A stretch of DNA of 64,000 nt from Anthopleura xanthogrammica (GCA_964019055.1 OZ025207.1:17858230-17922229); one strand, 5' to 3'. Shown: positions 33,601 to 47,140, numbered from the stretch's first letter. Numbers and translations: made by a program. The notes: generated by a model not told the origin, from the letters alone.

Positions 33601-36600
33601 CATGCATGCCTAGGTAACATAAACACGATATCCTCTCAGTCATGTATTTTGTTTTTGGCTGCCAGTTAAGGATTTTTGATGATTTTCTCGTAATTCAGGG
33701 TGTTCGAGGTTCTCTCCCTTCTAACAGTTTACGGTGATGCGATCGTGCATATTAGTGCGCATCATTTTTATTGGTTGGGCTACCTGTGGTAAGACTTTTT
33801 CAATATGGCGGACAGACCGTTTTTGAGCTCAACGACGATTTTTTTAAAATCTAATTCACGACCTACCCTGATTTTTTCACGTGCACTGTAAATCCAGGTC
33901 AACTCAAGCTAATTTTCGCATTCAGTTGAAAGGGCATGTGACGTTAAGTGTGTTTTTAGTGATCATGATATGTATAGAGGTAAATTATCGCATAAAATAT
34001 CCTGTTATATACACTACTTCAAAAAAGGTTGGTGAAGGTTTTGTTGCATGTTGCATACCAAGCACGAAATGCAGTATGGGTGATGTGAATTCAAGCAGCG
34101 AAAGGACACAACAGAAAGTAGATGCTCACAAGATCTCTTTACGCAACCCCTGATTTTTTAAGGACCCTACTGACATATAGGCGTTTGTTGGCATTTTTAT
34201 AGAGGCTTTGCACCATCATGTGATGGCAGGCATGAAAGGAGGCACAACTATGGACTCTTTTCCTCCTGGATTGTTTTTGTTGATCAATGGACTACTTCGA
34301 CGATGCGTCGGCCATCTTGAATCTGAATTAATGAAAAGAACTTTTTACGAGATGCCGGGGGTATACGTAGGATCTGATGAAGAAAAAAACAAATCCTGGG
34401 TTTCTCTGGCCCTATCATGCTGGTTAAGTGACAAGCATTTCATTTTCCTAGGTAGTATCAGTCATTATTTTCACATCTTAAATCGCAATGCATTACGGGG
34501 CGTCCAGGGGGCAAAAGAAAACAAAAATGTCGGATAAAATACAGAGTTTCGTTTATTTGTCTTTCTTTCATACCCATCTTCTTAATTTATTTCTTGTCAA
34601 GTTGTCTAGGGGTGAAACGTTAATTCAAATCGACGCCATTAGTGTAACAAAGATTTGTATATTTGCCCCCTACCAAAATGGCCGCCGCATCGTCGAAGTA
34701 GCCCATTGTTCCTGCCTCCTGTGTTTTGGCTGCCATCACGTGAAAGTGAAAAGCCTCGATTCCGGGTAACTGTTATCTAAGCCCGACTTGTTTATTCTAG
34801 ATTGTAGGTCGAGAGTAATCACCAATCAACTAGAAGGGACAATAACGTATTCAGATGGTGATAGCTACTACTATATGTCTGATTGAACATGGACGTTTAA
34901 ACCAGCATCTAAATCTGCAATAATACTAGTAATAGTTGATAGGCACTATTCACCTTGGGCTAAACCATGCAACAAACCTCCGTAAGTACTCCATCTTGAA
35001 AGGTAGCCGTGCCTTTGCATCAAGCGAGACGAACGTTAGAGGATATAGAGACATGTGAATAATTGTCCAAGGAAAATTTGGATGAAATTTAAAGCCAAGA
35101 ACCAAAATAGACATTTCGAACTGAAATTGTTGTTGTCAGTTGCGCGATCACCGTCTTTCTTTAAATAACAAAATCTTCTAAAAATAAAGAGAAGAGAATG
35201 CGTTAACTTACATATCTAAGGTCTCAAGTTGTACATTTGCATCTCTAATGTTCTTGTGCGGAACAACTTTATTGAGTTTAGTGTTTCATTTATCTGACAG
35301 ATATTACAACCAACACTCCCTTACTTTCATCAATGGTCAAGGTCATATAGTCAACAAGATTTGCGGCAAACGGTATTGGTATAGTTTTGCTTCATATGGG
35401 TCAGCTAAAGTTCAATATCAATCAAGATATACCGCACGTTGGTATAGTGAAGCAAAGTGGAAAATACGATATTATATTTTCAACCAAGGCATTGATAAAT
35501 GTAGGTAGAAAAATGTTTTGTCCGTTTGCTTATTTTCGTAAATGGCTTATATTTTCTATTCTTTTTTTTTTCATTTTTATTATCACTTCATCTTATCTTT
35601 TCTATTTCTTTTTTTGCCATTTTCGTGCATCTTCTTCTCTTGTACCAGGATATCACACTTTCGAATGAAAACTGCAAATGTCATATTATTGAATTTTTTT
35701 CAGCTTTGATTGATGATACCTGGAAAATCCTCGCTCTGAGGTTGAACTCTAGTGGCATTACAGTTCTCACGATCATGCACACGATGGCACGCTCGATCGC
35801 GTCTATCGTGAATATAACGTATATTACGAGTTTCGGCTTTAAATTTAAAATTTTCAGCTATTATTAGTATAATGTTCTATATCAATCTACACCTTCAGCC
35901 CCATGGTCACAAGATATTAATAACGCTTCTGTCATCGTGTATGTTGGAGGACTTAACATCACAGAGGTATGTATTAGTGAAAATCATTAACCATCAATTA
36001 GGTAAAAATCAAATGTGGCCAAAACCATTTGCCATGAATCGCCCTATTCAAGAGAGCATAAATAAGAGAGGGAAACTTCTTAATACCACGCGCGCCACGT
36101 GAATTCCCAAAGTCGTTTGGTTTTTATTTTTTTTGATGGCGTGGACGTGTGCGCGTGCGATCAAAAACAACATACTTTTCGTCGATTTTTCTCACCTTTT
36201 TCGACAAAATCTATTAGATAATAAAGCAAATGGATCAGGATTGGCTATGTTCCGTTCTCTGATAAAACACGACTGAGGCTGTTGAACACTCAAAAAGACG
36301 CGAAATTTATGTTTTTCCCCAAAAATCTTTACATGTTTTCGCTACTTCCAGGTTTGGATGAAGCACACAATTTTTGACGCACTGGAGTAGAGTGACGCGA
36401 AAATAGACTTTATGCGAATGCTTAAAATAGCCCAACTGGGAATTCACATGGCGCGCGCGATATTAAGAAGTTTCCCTTTCTTATTTATGCTCTCTTGCCC
36501 TATTTCATTATGAAGTCACCTCTTGTTTGTGTGAGAGAAAATAATAGAAATTTAGGTTAAATCTTCTTTCTTTTGGGATATCTAATGTAATATTTCATTT

Positions 36601-39600
36601 GTGTTACTGCTATTTTGTCACCTCTGGCGACCATGATCCTTAGCGTTAAAAATAATAGGATGTTTTGATGTGACGTAATTGTGAAATAGGGTGAATGGTT
36701 GATGGATTTCTCTTTACTGGTTTGTTGCAGTGGGACCAGTTTATTGACTTCGGGTTCAGGAATGCTATCGCAGGCGTGGTGAAAGACTACTGTTCTCTCG
36801 TTGGCCCTAGATGTTCTTCATTAGTTAACTTGAATAGGTGAGCTATCTGGTGATAAATACAATATTTAATGATGCTGGCTCTGGTCATGGATAAGATTAG
36901 ATAATGAAGGTGGTGTTGTAACTGTGGCTGATGTTGCTAGTGTGTTGTGGTGATACATGACTACAACGATGAAAATGAAATTGTTGGTAGTGGTGACATG
37001 TAGGGCAAGTGGATGACGATGTGGATGACGATGATTTGGTTATTGTTGCTGTTGCTGTTGTTGCTGATGTTGCTAGTGTGTTGTAGTGATACATGACGAC
37101 AACAATGATCATAAAGTTGTTGGTAGTAGTGACATGTAGGGCAAGTGGATGACGATGTGGATGACGATGATTTGGTTATTGTTGCTGTTGCTGTTGTTGC
37201 TGATGTTGCTAGTGTGTTGTAGTGATACATGACGACAACAATGATCATAAAGTTGTTGGTAGTAGTGACATGTAGGGTAAGTGGATGACGATGTGGATGA
37301 CGATGATTTGGTTATTGTTGCTGTTGCTGTTGTTGCTGATGTTGCTAGTGTGTTGTAGTGATACATGACGACAACAATGATCATAAAGTTGTTGGTAGTG
37401 GTGACATGTAGGGCAAGTGGATGACGATGTGGATGACGATGATTTGGTTATTGTTGCTGTTGCTGTTGTTGCTGATGTTGCTAGTGTGTTGTAGTGATAC
37501 ATGACGACAACAATGATCATAAAGTTGTTGGTAGTGGTGACATGTAGGGCAAGTGGATGACGATGTGGATGACGATGATTTGGTTATTGTTGCTGTTGCT
37601 GTTGTTGCTGATGTTGCTAGTGTGTTGTAGTGATACATGACGACAACAATGATCATAAAGTTGTTGGTAGTGGTGACATGTAGGGCAAGTGGATGACGAT
37701 GTGGATGACGATGATTTGGTTATTGTTGCTGTTGCTGTTGTTGCTGATGTTGCTAGTGTGTTGTAGTGATACATGACGACAACAATGATCATAAAGTTGT
37801 TGGTAGTGGTGACATGTAGGGCAAGTGGATGACGATGTGGATGACGATGATTTGGTTATTGTTGCTGTTGCTGTTGTTGCTGATGTTGCTAGTGTGTTGT
37901 AGTGATACATGACGACAACAATGATCATAAAGTTGTTGGTAGTGGTGACATGTAGGGCAAGTGGATGACGATGTGGATGACGATGATTTGGTTATTGTTG
38001 CTGTTGCTGTTGTTGCTGATGTTGCTAGTGTGTTGTAGTGATACATGACGACAACAATGATCATAAAGTTGTTGGTAGTGGTGACATGTAGGGCAAGTGG
38101 ATGACGATGTGGATGACGATGATTTGGTTATTGTTGCTGTTGCTGTTGCTGTTGTTGCTAGTGTGTTGTAGTGATACATGACGACAACAATGATCATAAA
38201 GTTGTTGGTAGTGGTGACATGTAGGGCAAGTGGATGACGATGTGGATGACGATGATTTGGTTATTGTTGCTGTTGCTGTTGTTGCTGATGTTGCTAGTGT
38301 GTTGTAGTGATACATGACGACAACAATGATCATAAAGTTGTTGGTAGTAGTGACATGTAGGGCAAGTGGATGACGATGTGGATGACGATGATTTGGTTAT
38401 TGTTGCTGTTGCTGTTGCTGTTGTTGCTGATGTTGCTAGTGTGTTGTAGTGATACATGACGACAACAATGATCATAAAGTTGTTGGTAGTAGTGACATGT
38501 AGGGCAAGTGGATGACGATGTGGATGACGATGATTTGGTTATTGTTGCTGTTGCTGTTGTTGCTGATGTTGCTAGTGTGTTGTAGTGATACATGACGACA
38601 ACAATGATCATAAAGTTGTTGGTAGTAGTGACATGTAGGGTAAGTGGATGACGATGTGGATGACGATGATTTGGTTATTGTTGCTGTTGCTGTTGTTGCT
38701 GATGTTGCTAGTGTGTTGTAGTGATACATGACGACAACAATGATCATAAAGTTGTTGGTAGTGGTGACATGTAGGGCAAGTGGATGACGATGTGGATGAC
38801 GATGATTTGGTTATTGTTGCTGTTGCTGTTGTTGCTGATGTTGCTAGTGTGTTGTAGTGATACATGACGACAACAATGATCATAAAGTTGTTGGTAGTGG
38901 TGACATGTAGGGCAAGTGGATGACGATGTGGATGACGATGATTTGGTTATTGTTGCTGTTGCTGTTGTTGCTGATGTTGCTAGTGTGTTGTAGTGATACA
39001 TGACGACAACAATGATCATAAAGTTGTTGGTAGTGGTGACATGTAGGGCAAGTGGATGACGATGTGGATGACGATGATTTGGTTATTGTTGCTGTTGCTG
39101 TTGTTGCTGATGTTGCTAGTGTGTTGTAGTGATACATGACGACAACAATGATCATAAAGTTGTTGGTAGTGGTGACATGTAGGGCAAGTGGATGACGATG
39201 TGGATGACGATGATTTGGTTATTGTTGCTGTTGCTGTTGTTGCTGATGTTGCTAGTGTGTTGTAGTGATACATGACGACAACAATGATCATAAAGTTCTT
39301 GGTAGTGGTGACATGTAGGGCAAGTGGATGACGATGTGGATGACGATGATTTGGTTATTGTTGCTGTTGCTGTTGTTGCTGATGTTGCTAGTGTGTTGTA
39401 GTGATACATGACGACAACAATGATCATAAAGTTGTTGGTAGTGGTGACATGTAGGGCAAGTGGATGACGATGTGGATGACGATGATTTGGTTATTGTTGC
39501 TGTTGCTGTTGTTGCTGATGTTGCTAGTGTGTTGTAGTGATACATGACGACAACAATGATCATAAAGTTGTTGGTAGTGGTGACATGTAGGGCAAGTGGA

Positions 39601-42600
39601 TGACGATGTGGATGACGATGATTTGGTTATTGTTGCTGTTGCTGTTGTTGCTGATGTTGCTAGTGTGTTGTAGTGATACATGACGACAACAATGATCATA
39701 AAGTTGTTGGTAGTGGTGACATGTAGGGCAAGTGGATGACGATGTGGATGACGATGATTTGGTTATTGTTGCTGTTGCTGTTGTTGCTGATGTTGCTAGT
39801 GTGTTGTAGTGATACATGACGACAACAATGATCATAAAGTTGTTGGTAGTAGTGACATGTAGGGCAAGTGGATGACGATGTGGATGACGATGATTTGGTT
39901 ATTGTTGCTGTTGCTGTTGTTGCTGATGTTGCTAGTGTGTTGTAGTGATATATGATGACAACAAAGATCATAAAGTTCTTGGTAGTGGTGACATGTAGGG
40001 CAAGTGGATGACGATGTGGATGACGATGATTTGGTTATTGTTGCTGTTGCTGTTGTTGCTGATGTTGCTAGTGTGTTGTAGTGATATATGATGACAACAA
40101 TGATCATAAAGTTGTTGGTAGTGGTGACATGTAGGGCAAGTGGATGACGATGTGGATGACGATGATTTGGTTATTGTTGCTGTTGCTGTTGTTGCTGATG
40201 TTGCTAGTGTGTTGTAGTGATACATGACGACAACAATGATCATAAAGTTGTTGGTAGTAGTGACATGTAGGGTAAGTGGATGACGATGTGGATGACGATG
40301 ATTTGGTTATTGTTGCTGTTGCTGTTGTTGCTGATGTTGCTAGTGTGTTGTAGTGATACATGACGACAACAATGATCATAAAGTTGTTGGTAGTGGTGAC
40401 ATGTAGGGCAAGTGGATGACGATGTGGATGACGATGATTTGGTTATTGTTGCTGTTGTTGCTGTTGTTGCTAGTGTGTTGTAGTGATACATGACGACAAC
40501 AATGATCATAAAGTTGTTGGTAGTAGTGACATGTAGGGCAAGTGGATGACGATGTTGTTGACGATGATTTGGTTATTGTTGCTGTTGCTGTTGTTGCTGA
40601 TGTTGCTAGTGTGTTGTAGTGATATATGATGACAACAATGATCATAAAGTTGTTGGTAGTGGTGACATGTAGGGCAAGTGGATGACGATGTGGATGACGA
40701 TGATTTGGTTATTGTTGCTGTTGCTGTTGTTGCTGATGTTGCTAGTGTGTTGTAGTGATATATGATGACAACAATGATCATAAAGTTGTTCGTAGTGGTG
40801 ACATGTAGGGCAAGTGGATGACGATGTGGATGACGATGATTTGGTTATTGTTGCTGTTGCTGTTGTTGCTGATGTTGCTAGTGCGTTGTAGTGATACATG
40901 ACGACAACAATGATCATAAAGTTGTTGGTAGTAGTGACATGTAGGGCAAGTGGATGACGATGTGGATGACGATGATTTGGTTATTGTTGCTGTTGCTGTT
41001 GTTGCTGATGTTGCTAGTGTGTTGTAGTGATACATGACGACAACAATGATCATAAAGTTGTTGGTAGTGGTGACATGTAGGGCAAGTGGATGACGATGTG
41101 GATGACGATGATTTGGTTATTGTTGCTGTTGTTGCTGTTGTTGCTAGTGTGTTGTAGTGATACATGATGACAACAATGATCATAAAGTTGTTGGTAGTAG
41201 TGACATGTAGGGCAAGTGGATGACGATGTGGATGACGATGATTTAGTTATTGTTACTGTTGCTGTTGTTGCTGATGTTGCTAGTGTGTTGTAGTGATACA
41301 TGACGACAACAATGATCATAAAGTTGTTGGTAGTAGTGACATGTAGGGCAAGTGGATGACGATGTGGATGACGATGATTTGGTTATTGTTGCTGTTGCTG
41401 TTGTTGCTGATGTTGCTAGTGTGTTGTAGTGATATATGATGACAACAATGATCATAAAGTTCTTGGTAGTGGTGACATGTAGGGCAAGTGGATGACGATG
41501 TGGATGACGATGATTTGGTTATTGTTGCTGTTGCTGTTGTTGCTGATGTTGCTAGTGTGTTGTAGTGATACATGACGACAACAATGATCATAAAGTTGTT
41601 GGTAGTAGTGACATGTAGGGCAAGTGGATGACGATGTGGATGACGATGATTTGGTTATTGTTGCTGTTGCTGTTGTTGCTGATGTTGCTAGTGTGTTGTA
41701 GTGATATATGATGACAACAATGATCATAAAGTTGTTGGTAGTGGTGACATGTAGGGCAAGTGGATGACGATGTGGATGACGATGATTTGGTTATTGTTGC
41801 TGTTGCTGTTGTTGCTGATGTTGCTAGTGTGTTGTAGTGATACATGACGACAACAATGATCATAAAGTTGTTGGTAGTGGTGACATGTAGGGCAGGTGGA
41901 TGACGATGTGGATGACGATGATTTGGTTATTGTTGCTGTTGCTTTTGCTGCTGATGTTGCTAGTGTGTTGTAGTGATACATGACGACAACAATGATCATA
42001 AAGTTGTTGGTAGTGGTGACATGTAGGGCAGGTGGATGACGATGTGGATGACGATGATTTGGTTATTGTTGCTGTTGCTTTTGCTGTTGTTGCTAGTGTG
42101 TTGTAGTGATACATGACGACAACAATGATCATAAAGTTGTTGGTAGTAGTGACGTGTAGGGCAAGTGGATGACGATGTGGATGACGATGATTTGGTTATT
42201 GTTGCTGTTGCTGTTGTTGCTGATGTTGCTAGTGTGTTGTAGTGATACATGATGACAACAATGATCATAAAGTTGTTGGTAGTAGTGACATGTAGGGCAA
42301 GTGGATGACGATGTGGATGACGATGATTTGGTTATTGTTGCTGTTGCTGTTGTTGCTGATGTTGCTAGTGTGTTGTAGTGATATATGACGACAACAATGA
42401 TCATAAAGTTGTTGGTAGTAGTGACATGTAGGGCAGGTGGATGACGATGTGGATGACGATGATTTGGTTATTGTTGCTGTTGTTGCTGATGTTGCTAGTG
42501 TGTTGTAGTGATACATGATGACAACAATGATCATAAAGTTGTTGGTAGTAGTGACATGTAGGGCAGGTGGATGACGATGTGGATGACGATGATTTGGTTA

Positions 42601-45600
42601 TTGTTGCTGTTGCTGTTGTTGCTGATGTTGCTAGTGTGTTGTAGTGATACATGACGACAACAATGATCATAAAGTTCTTGGTAGTGGTGACATGTAGGGC
42701 AAGTGGATGACGATGTGGATGACGATGATTTGGTTATTGTTGCTGTTGCTGTTGTTGCTGATGTTGCTAGTGTGTTGTAGTGATACATGACGACAACAAT
42801 GATCATAAAGTTGTTGGTAGTGGTGACATGTAGGGCAAGTGGATGACGATGTGGATGACGATGATTTGGTTATTGTTGCTGTTGCTGTTGTTGCTGATGT
42901 TGCTAGTGTGTTGTAGTGATACATGACGACAACAATGATCATAAAGTTGTTGGTAGTGGTGACATGTAGGGCAAGTGGATGACGATGTGGATGACGATGA
43001 TTTGGTTATTGTTGCTGTTGCTGTTGTTGCTGATGTTGCTAGTGTGTTGTAGTGATACATGACGACAACAATGATCATAAAGTTGTTGGTAGTGGTGACA
43101 TGTAGGGCAAGTGGATGACGATGTGGATGACGATGATTTGGTTATTGTTGCTGTTGCTGTTGTTGCTGATGTTGCTAGTGTGTTGTAGTGATACATGACG
43201 ACAACAATGATCATAAAGTTGTTGGTAGTGGTGACATGTAGGGCAAGTGGATGACGATGTGGATGACGATGATTTGGTTATTGTTGCTGTTGCTGTTGTT
43301 GCTGATGTTGCTAGTGTGTTGTAGTGATACATGACGACAACAATGATCATAAAGTTGTTGGTAGTGGTGACATGTAGGGCAAGTGGATGACGATGTGGAT
43401 GACGATGATTTGGTTATTGTTGCTGTTGCTGTTGTTGCTGATGTTGCTAGTGTGTTGTAGTGATACATGACGACAACAATGATCATAAAGTTGTTGGTAG
43501 TAGTGACATGTAGGGCAAGTGGATGACGATGTGGATGACGATGATTTGGTTATTGTTGCTGTTGCTGTTGTTGCTGATGTTGCTAGTGTGTTGTAGTGAT
43601 ATATGATGACAACAAAGATCATAAAGTTCTTGGTAGTGGTGACATGTAGGGCAAGTGGATGACGATGTGGATGACGATGATTTGGTTATTGTTGCTGTTG
43701 CTGTTGTTGCTGATGTTGCTAGTGTGTTGTAGTGATATATGATGACAACAATGATCATAAAGTTGTTGGTAGTGGTGACATGTAGGGCAAGTGGATGACG
43801 ATGTGGATGACGATGATTTGGTTATTGTTGCTGTTGCTGTTGTTGCTGATGTTGCTAGTGTGTTGTAGTGATACATGACGACAACAATGATCATAAAGTT
43901 GTTGGTAGTAGTGACATGTAGGGTAAGTGGATGACGATGTGGATGACGATGATTTGGTTATTGTTGCTGTTGCTGTTGTTGCTGATGTTGCTAGTGTGTT
44001 GTAGTGATACATGACGACAACAATGATCATAAAGTTGTTGGTAGTGGTGACATGTAGGGCAAGTGGATGACGATGTGGATGACGATGATTTGGTTATTGT
44101 TGCTGTTGTTGCTGTTGTTGCTAGTGTGTTGTAGTGATACATGACGACAACAATGATCATAAAGTTGTTGGTAGTAGTGACATGTAGGGCAAGTGGATGA
44201 CGATGTTGTTGACGATGATTTGGTTATTGTTGCTGTTGCTGTTGTTGCTGATGTTGCTAGTGTGTTGTAGTGATATATGATGACAACAATGATCATAAAG
44301 TTGTTGGTAGTGGTGACATGTAGGGCAAGTGGATGACGATGTGGATGACGATGATTTGGTTATTGTTGCTGTTGCTGTTGTTGCTGATGTTGCTAGTGTG
44401 TTGTAGTGATATATGATGACAACAATGATCATAAAGTTGTTGGTAGTGGTGACATGTAGGGCAAGTGGATGACGATGTGGATGACGATGATTTGGTTATT
44501 GTTGCTGTTGCTGTTGTTGCTGATGTTGCTAGTGCGTTGTAGTGATACATGACGACAACAATGATCATAAAGTTGTTGGTAGTAGTGACATGTAGGGCAA
44601 GTGGATGACGATGTGGATGACGATGATTTGGTTATTGTTGCTGTTGCTGTTGTTGCTGATGTTGCTAGTGTGTTGTAGTGATACATGACGACAACAATGA
44701 TCATAAAGTTGTTGGTAGTGGTGACATGTAGGGCAAGTGGATGACGATGTGGATGACGATGATTTGGTTATTGTTGCTGTTGTTGCTGTTGTTGCTAGTG
44801 TGTTGTAGTGATACATGATGACAACAATGATCATAAAGTTGTTGGTAGTAGTGACATGTAGGGCAAGTGGATGACGATGTGGATGACGATGATTTAGTTA
44901 TTGTTACTGTTGCTGTTGTTGCTGATGTTGCTAGTGTGTTGTAGTGATACATGACGACAACAATGATCATAAAGTTGTTGGTAGTAGTGACATGTAGGGC
45001 AAGTGGATGACGATGTGGATGACGATGATTTGGTTATTGTTGCTGTTGCTGTTGTTGCTGATGTTGCTAGTGTGTTGTAGTGATATATGATGACAACAAT
45101 GATCATAAAGTTCTTGGTAGTGGTGACATGTAGGGCAAGTGGATGACGATGTGGATGACGATGATTTGGTTATTGTTGCTGTTGCTGTTGTTGCTGATGT
45201 TGCTAGTGTGTTGTAGTGATACATGACGACAACAATGATCATAAAGTTGTTGGTAGTAGTGACATGTAGGGCAAGTGGATGACGATGTGGATGACGATGA
45301 TTTGGTTATTGTTGCTGTTGCTGTTGTTGCTGATGTTGCTAGTGTGTTGTAGTGATATATGATGACAACAATGATCATAAAGTTGTTGGTAGTGGTGACA
45401 TGTAGGGCAAGTGGATGACGATGTGGATGACGATGATTTGGTTATTGTTGCTGTTGCTGTTGTTGCTGATGTTGCTAGTGTGTTGTAGTGATACATGACG
45501 ACAACAATGATCATAAAGTTGTTGGTAGTGGTGACATGTAGGGCAGGTGGATGACGATGTGGATGACGATGATTTGGTTATTGTTGCTGTTGCTTTTGCT

Positions 45601-46964
45601 GCTGATGTTGCTAGTGTGTTGTAGTGATACATGACGACAACAATGATCATAAAGTTGTTGGTAGTGGTGACATGTAGGGCAGGTGGATGACGATGTGGAT
45701 GACGATGATTTGGTTATTGTTGCTGTTGCTTTTGCTGTTGTTGCTAGTGTGTTGTAGTGATACATGACGACAACAATGATCATAAAGTTGTTGGTAGTAG
45801 TGACGTGTAGGGCAAGTGGATGACGATGTGGATGACGATGATTTGGTTATTGTTGCTGTTGCTGTTGTTGCTGATGTTGCTAGTGTGTTGTAGTGATACA
45901 TGATGACAACAATGATCATAAAGTTGTTGGTAGTAGTGACATGTAGGGCAAGTGGATGACGATGTGGATGACGATGATTTGGTTATTGTTGCTGTTGCTG
46001 TTGTTGCTGATGTTGCTAGTGTGTTGTAGTGATATATGACGACAACAATGATCATAAAGTTGTTGGTAGTAGTGACATGTAGGGCAGGTGGATGACGATG
46101 TGGATGACGATGATTTGGTTATTGTTGCTGTTGTTGCTGATGTTGCTAGTGTGTTGTAGTGATACATGATGACAACAATGATCATAAAGTTGTTGGTAGT
46201 AGTGACATGTAGGGCAGGTGGATGACGATGTGGATGACGATGATTTGGTTATTGTTGCTGTTGTTGTTGTTGCTGATGTTGCTAGTGTGTTGTAGTGATA
46301 CATGATGACAACAATGATCATAAAGTTGTTGGTAGTGGTGACATGTAGGGCAAGTGGATGACGATGTGGATGACGATGTTGTTGTTAATTGTTGTGGATG
46401 ATGACGTTCTTGGCGATGGTGGTGGTAGTTCTGCTAGTGATGACATAATTTTTTGACAACTTTGCCGTTGCTCAAAGATTTTTCAGATACTTCCATAGCG
46501 GTCATATCCCCTTCACACCACAAGAAGTTTATCTTCTGCCAGATTACCCAGTGCAGTCGTCTTACTCTTCCGTCCCTGATCACATGATTGCTGCTGTCGC
46601 ATTCTACGTTACGTTCCCACCAGGAGTCGCCGTTGGAGTTAATGACACAATCGATAGGGATTTCCTTGTTGATATCGTCGATATATCTCTCAGTCTCGCT
46701 CGTATCGGCAGAACCATCAACAAGACCATACTGTCTGTATCCGTGTACCCGGTTTTTGCCACTAGTACTACTACAGCACCAACAGTCTTAACTAAGAAAG
46801 GGCATTCTACAACAGTCTTGCCTAAGAAAGGACAGTCCAGTTCCTATAACAGTTTCGATAACAAGGCTGCCATCTTTGGTGGAATCGTTGCTGCAGTAAT
46901 TTTAGTCATTACTGCTGTTGTCATTGGCCTAGTTATCTACAGGTATTGTCAGGATTATTATTAA
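30624..46964 (+). CDS. Single-pass membrane protein with N-terminal CUB-like domain
   Basis: Exons: 30624-30717, 34801-34857, 34936-34981, 35301-35500, 35899-35966, 36731-36837 and 46487-46964. They total 1050 bp, or 349 aa, with matching phases and AG/GT boundaries. Exon 1 ends in a hydrophobic run (AYISVLFVLGYI), consistent with a signal peptide. Residues about 33-125 resemble a CUB domain (QLEGTITYSD, RHYSPWAKPC, SLTFINGQG then HIVNKICG), although it is shorter than usual. The middle (NASVIVYVGGLNITEWDQFI to LSVSVYPVF) is an unassigned extracellular region, possibly SEA-like. A Thr/Ser/Lys stalk with a short TVL..KKG repeat precedes a membrane segment at about 318-341 and a very short tail, YRYCQDYY. 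The exon at 34936 has a weak acceptor and is the least certain. The last intron is 9.6 kb of satellite. Function is unknown. Confidence 0.8.
31040..31315. repeat. Polypurine AAGG/AAAG microsatellite
   Basis: An almost uninterrupted purine run of GAAA, AAGG and GGAA units lies in intron 1 of the CUB membrane gene. Lysine/arginine-rich frames here are artefacts. Confidence 0.92.
31840..33905. repeat. Left arm of a large inverted repeat
   Basis: Much of this block recurs in reverse complement at 47933-49365. Matches include GGTCGACCAGGTTCTGTTAC (33117), CGATCGTGCATTAATG-like text near 33740, and the block around 31855-31935. The stretch of about 700 bp near 32040-32740 is missing from the other arm. 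It lies in intron 1 of the CUB membrane gene. Transposon origin is likely but I recognise no coding domain. Confidence 0.8.
34289..34704. mobile_element. MITE, GGACTACTTCGACGATGC family, copy 1
   Basis: The ends GGACTACTTCGACGATGC and GCATCGTCGAAGTAGCCC are terminal inverted repeats that continue into GGCCATYTTG. AT flanks both sides. A second copy at 63197-63597 is in the opposite orientation and shares the interior open frame, which is therefore element sequence and not a gene. This copy lies just before exon 2 of the CUB membrane gene. Confidence 0.88.
36049..36497. mobile_element. hAT-like MITE with 7-8-bp target duplication
   Basis: CAAGAGAGCATAAATAAGAG at the left is matched by TTATTTATGCTCTCTTG at the right. 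The inverted similarity continues about 45 bases, to CCACGTGAATTCCC and its complement. GCCCTATT occurs directly before the left end and overlapping/after the right end. A duplication of 8 bp is typical of hAT elements. It lies in an intron of the CUB membrane gene. Confidence 0.8.
36920..46385. repeat. 136-bp satellite array, about 69 copies
   Basis: The unit includes AAAGTTGTTGGTAGTGGTGA, CATGTAGGGCAAGTGGATGA, a (GTTGCT)n run and TGATACATGACGACAACAAT. Most copies are 136 bp; variants of 130, 133 and 142 bp differ in the number of GTTGCT/GTT units. It fills nearly all of the last intron of the CUB membrane gene (36838-46486). Each unit contains a roughly 91-codon antisense frame, but 136 is not a multiple of three, so the frames do not join and look non-coding. 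Confidence 0.97.
39300..46260. repeat. Higher-order duplication in the satellite (27 units, 3651-bp offset)
   Basis: The order of variant units between about 39.3 and 42.6 kb recurs exactly 3651 bp further on. Examples are the GATATATGATGACAACAAAG variant (39947 and 43598), the GATGTTGTTGACGATG variant (40551 and 44202), and the GCTTTTGCTGCTG variant (41941 and 45592). The only difference I noticed inside the block is TTCGTAGTGG at 40789 against TTGGTAGTGG. Confidence 0.88.
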
Positions 46965-47134
46965 TATATGCTTAGTGCTGTAGTCAACATTGCTGTATTC
47001 AATGCATAACACATATGACATTAATGATGTATCTTAATCAAAAACATAGGCTTTTTTAACACACACACAAAATATACCAAAGATATAAATTAAAGATATA
47101 CCAGAAAAAAGTGACAAGGTAAATTTTAATTACA

Positions 47135-47140
47135 AATAAA
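47135..47140 (+). terminator. Candidate polyadenylation signal AATAAA
   Basis: AATAAA lies about 170 bp after the stop codon of the CUB membrane gene, a normal distance for a 3' UTR. Nothing else supports the exact cleavage site. Confidence 0.45.

Noticed and set aside
33881..34153. 90-codon frame with a hydrophobic stretch as first exon of the CUB gene
   Set aside because: Its possible donor does not give the phase needed to join the next exon, whereas the exon at 30624-30717 does and also starts with a proper ATG.
34208..34769. Plus-strand frames resembling a 100-residue protein, repeated at 63364-63651 on the minus strand
   Set aside because: Both lie inside two copies of the same MITE. 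The similarity reflects the element, not a gene family.
36897..46321. About 70 tandem antisense frames of about 91 codons
   Set aside because: Each is the same frame of a 136-bp satellite unit. Frames shift from unit to unit and have no splice or signal context.
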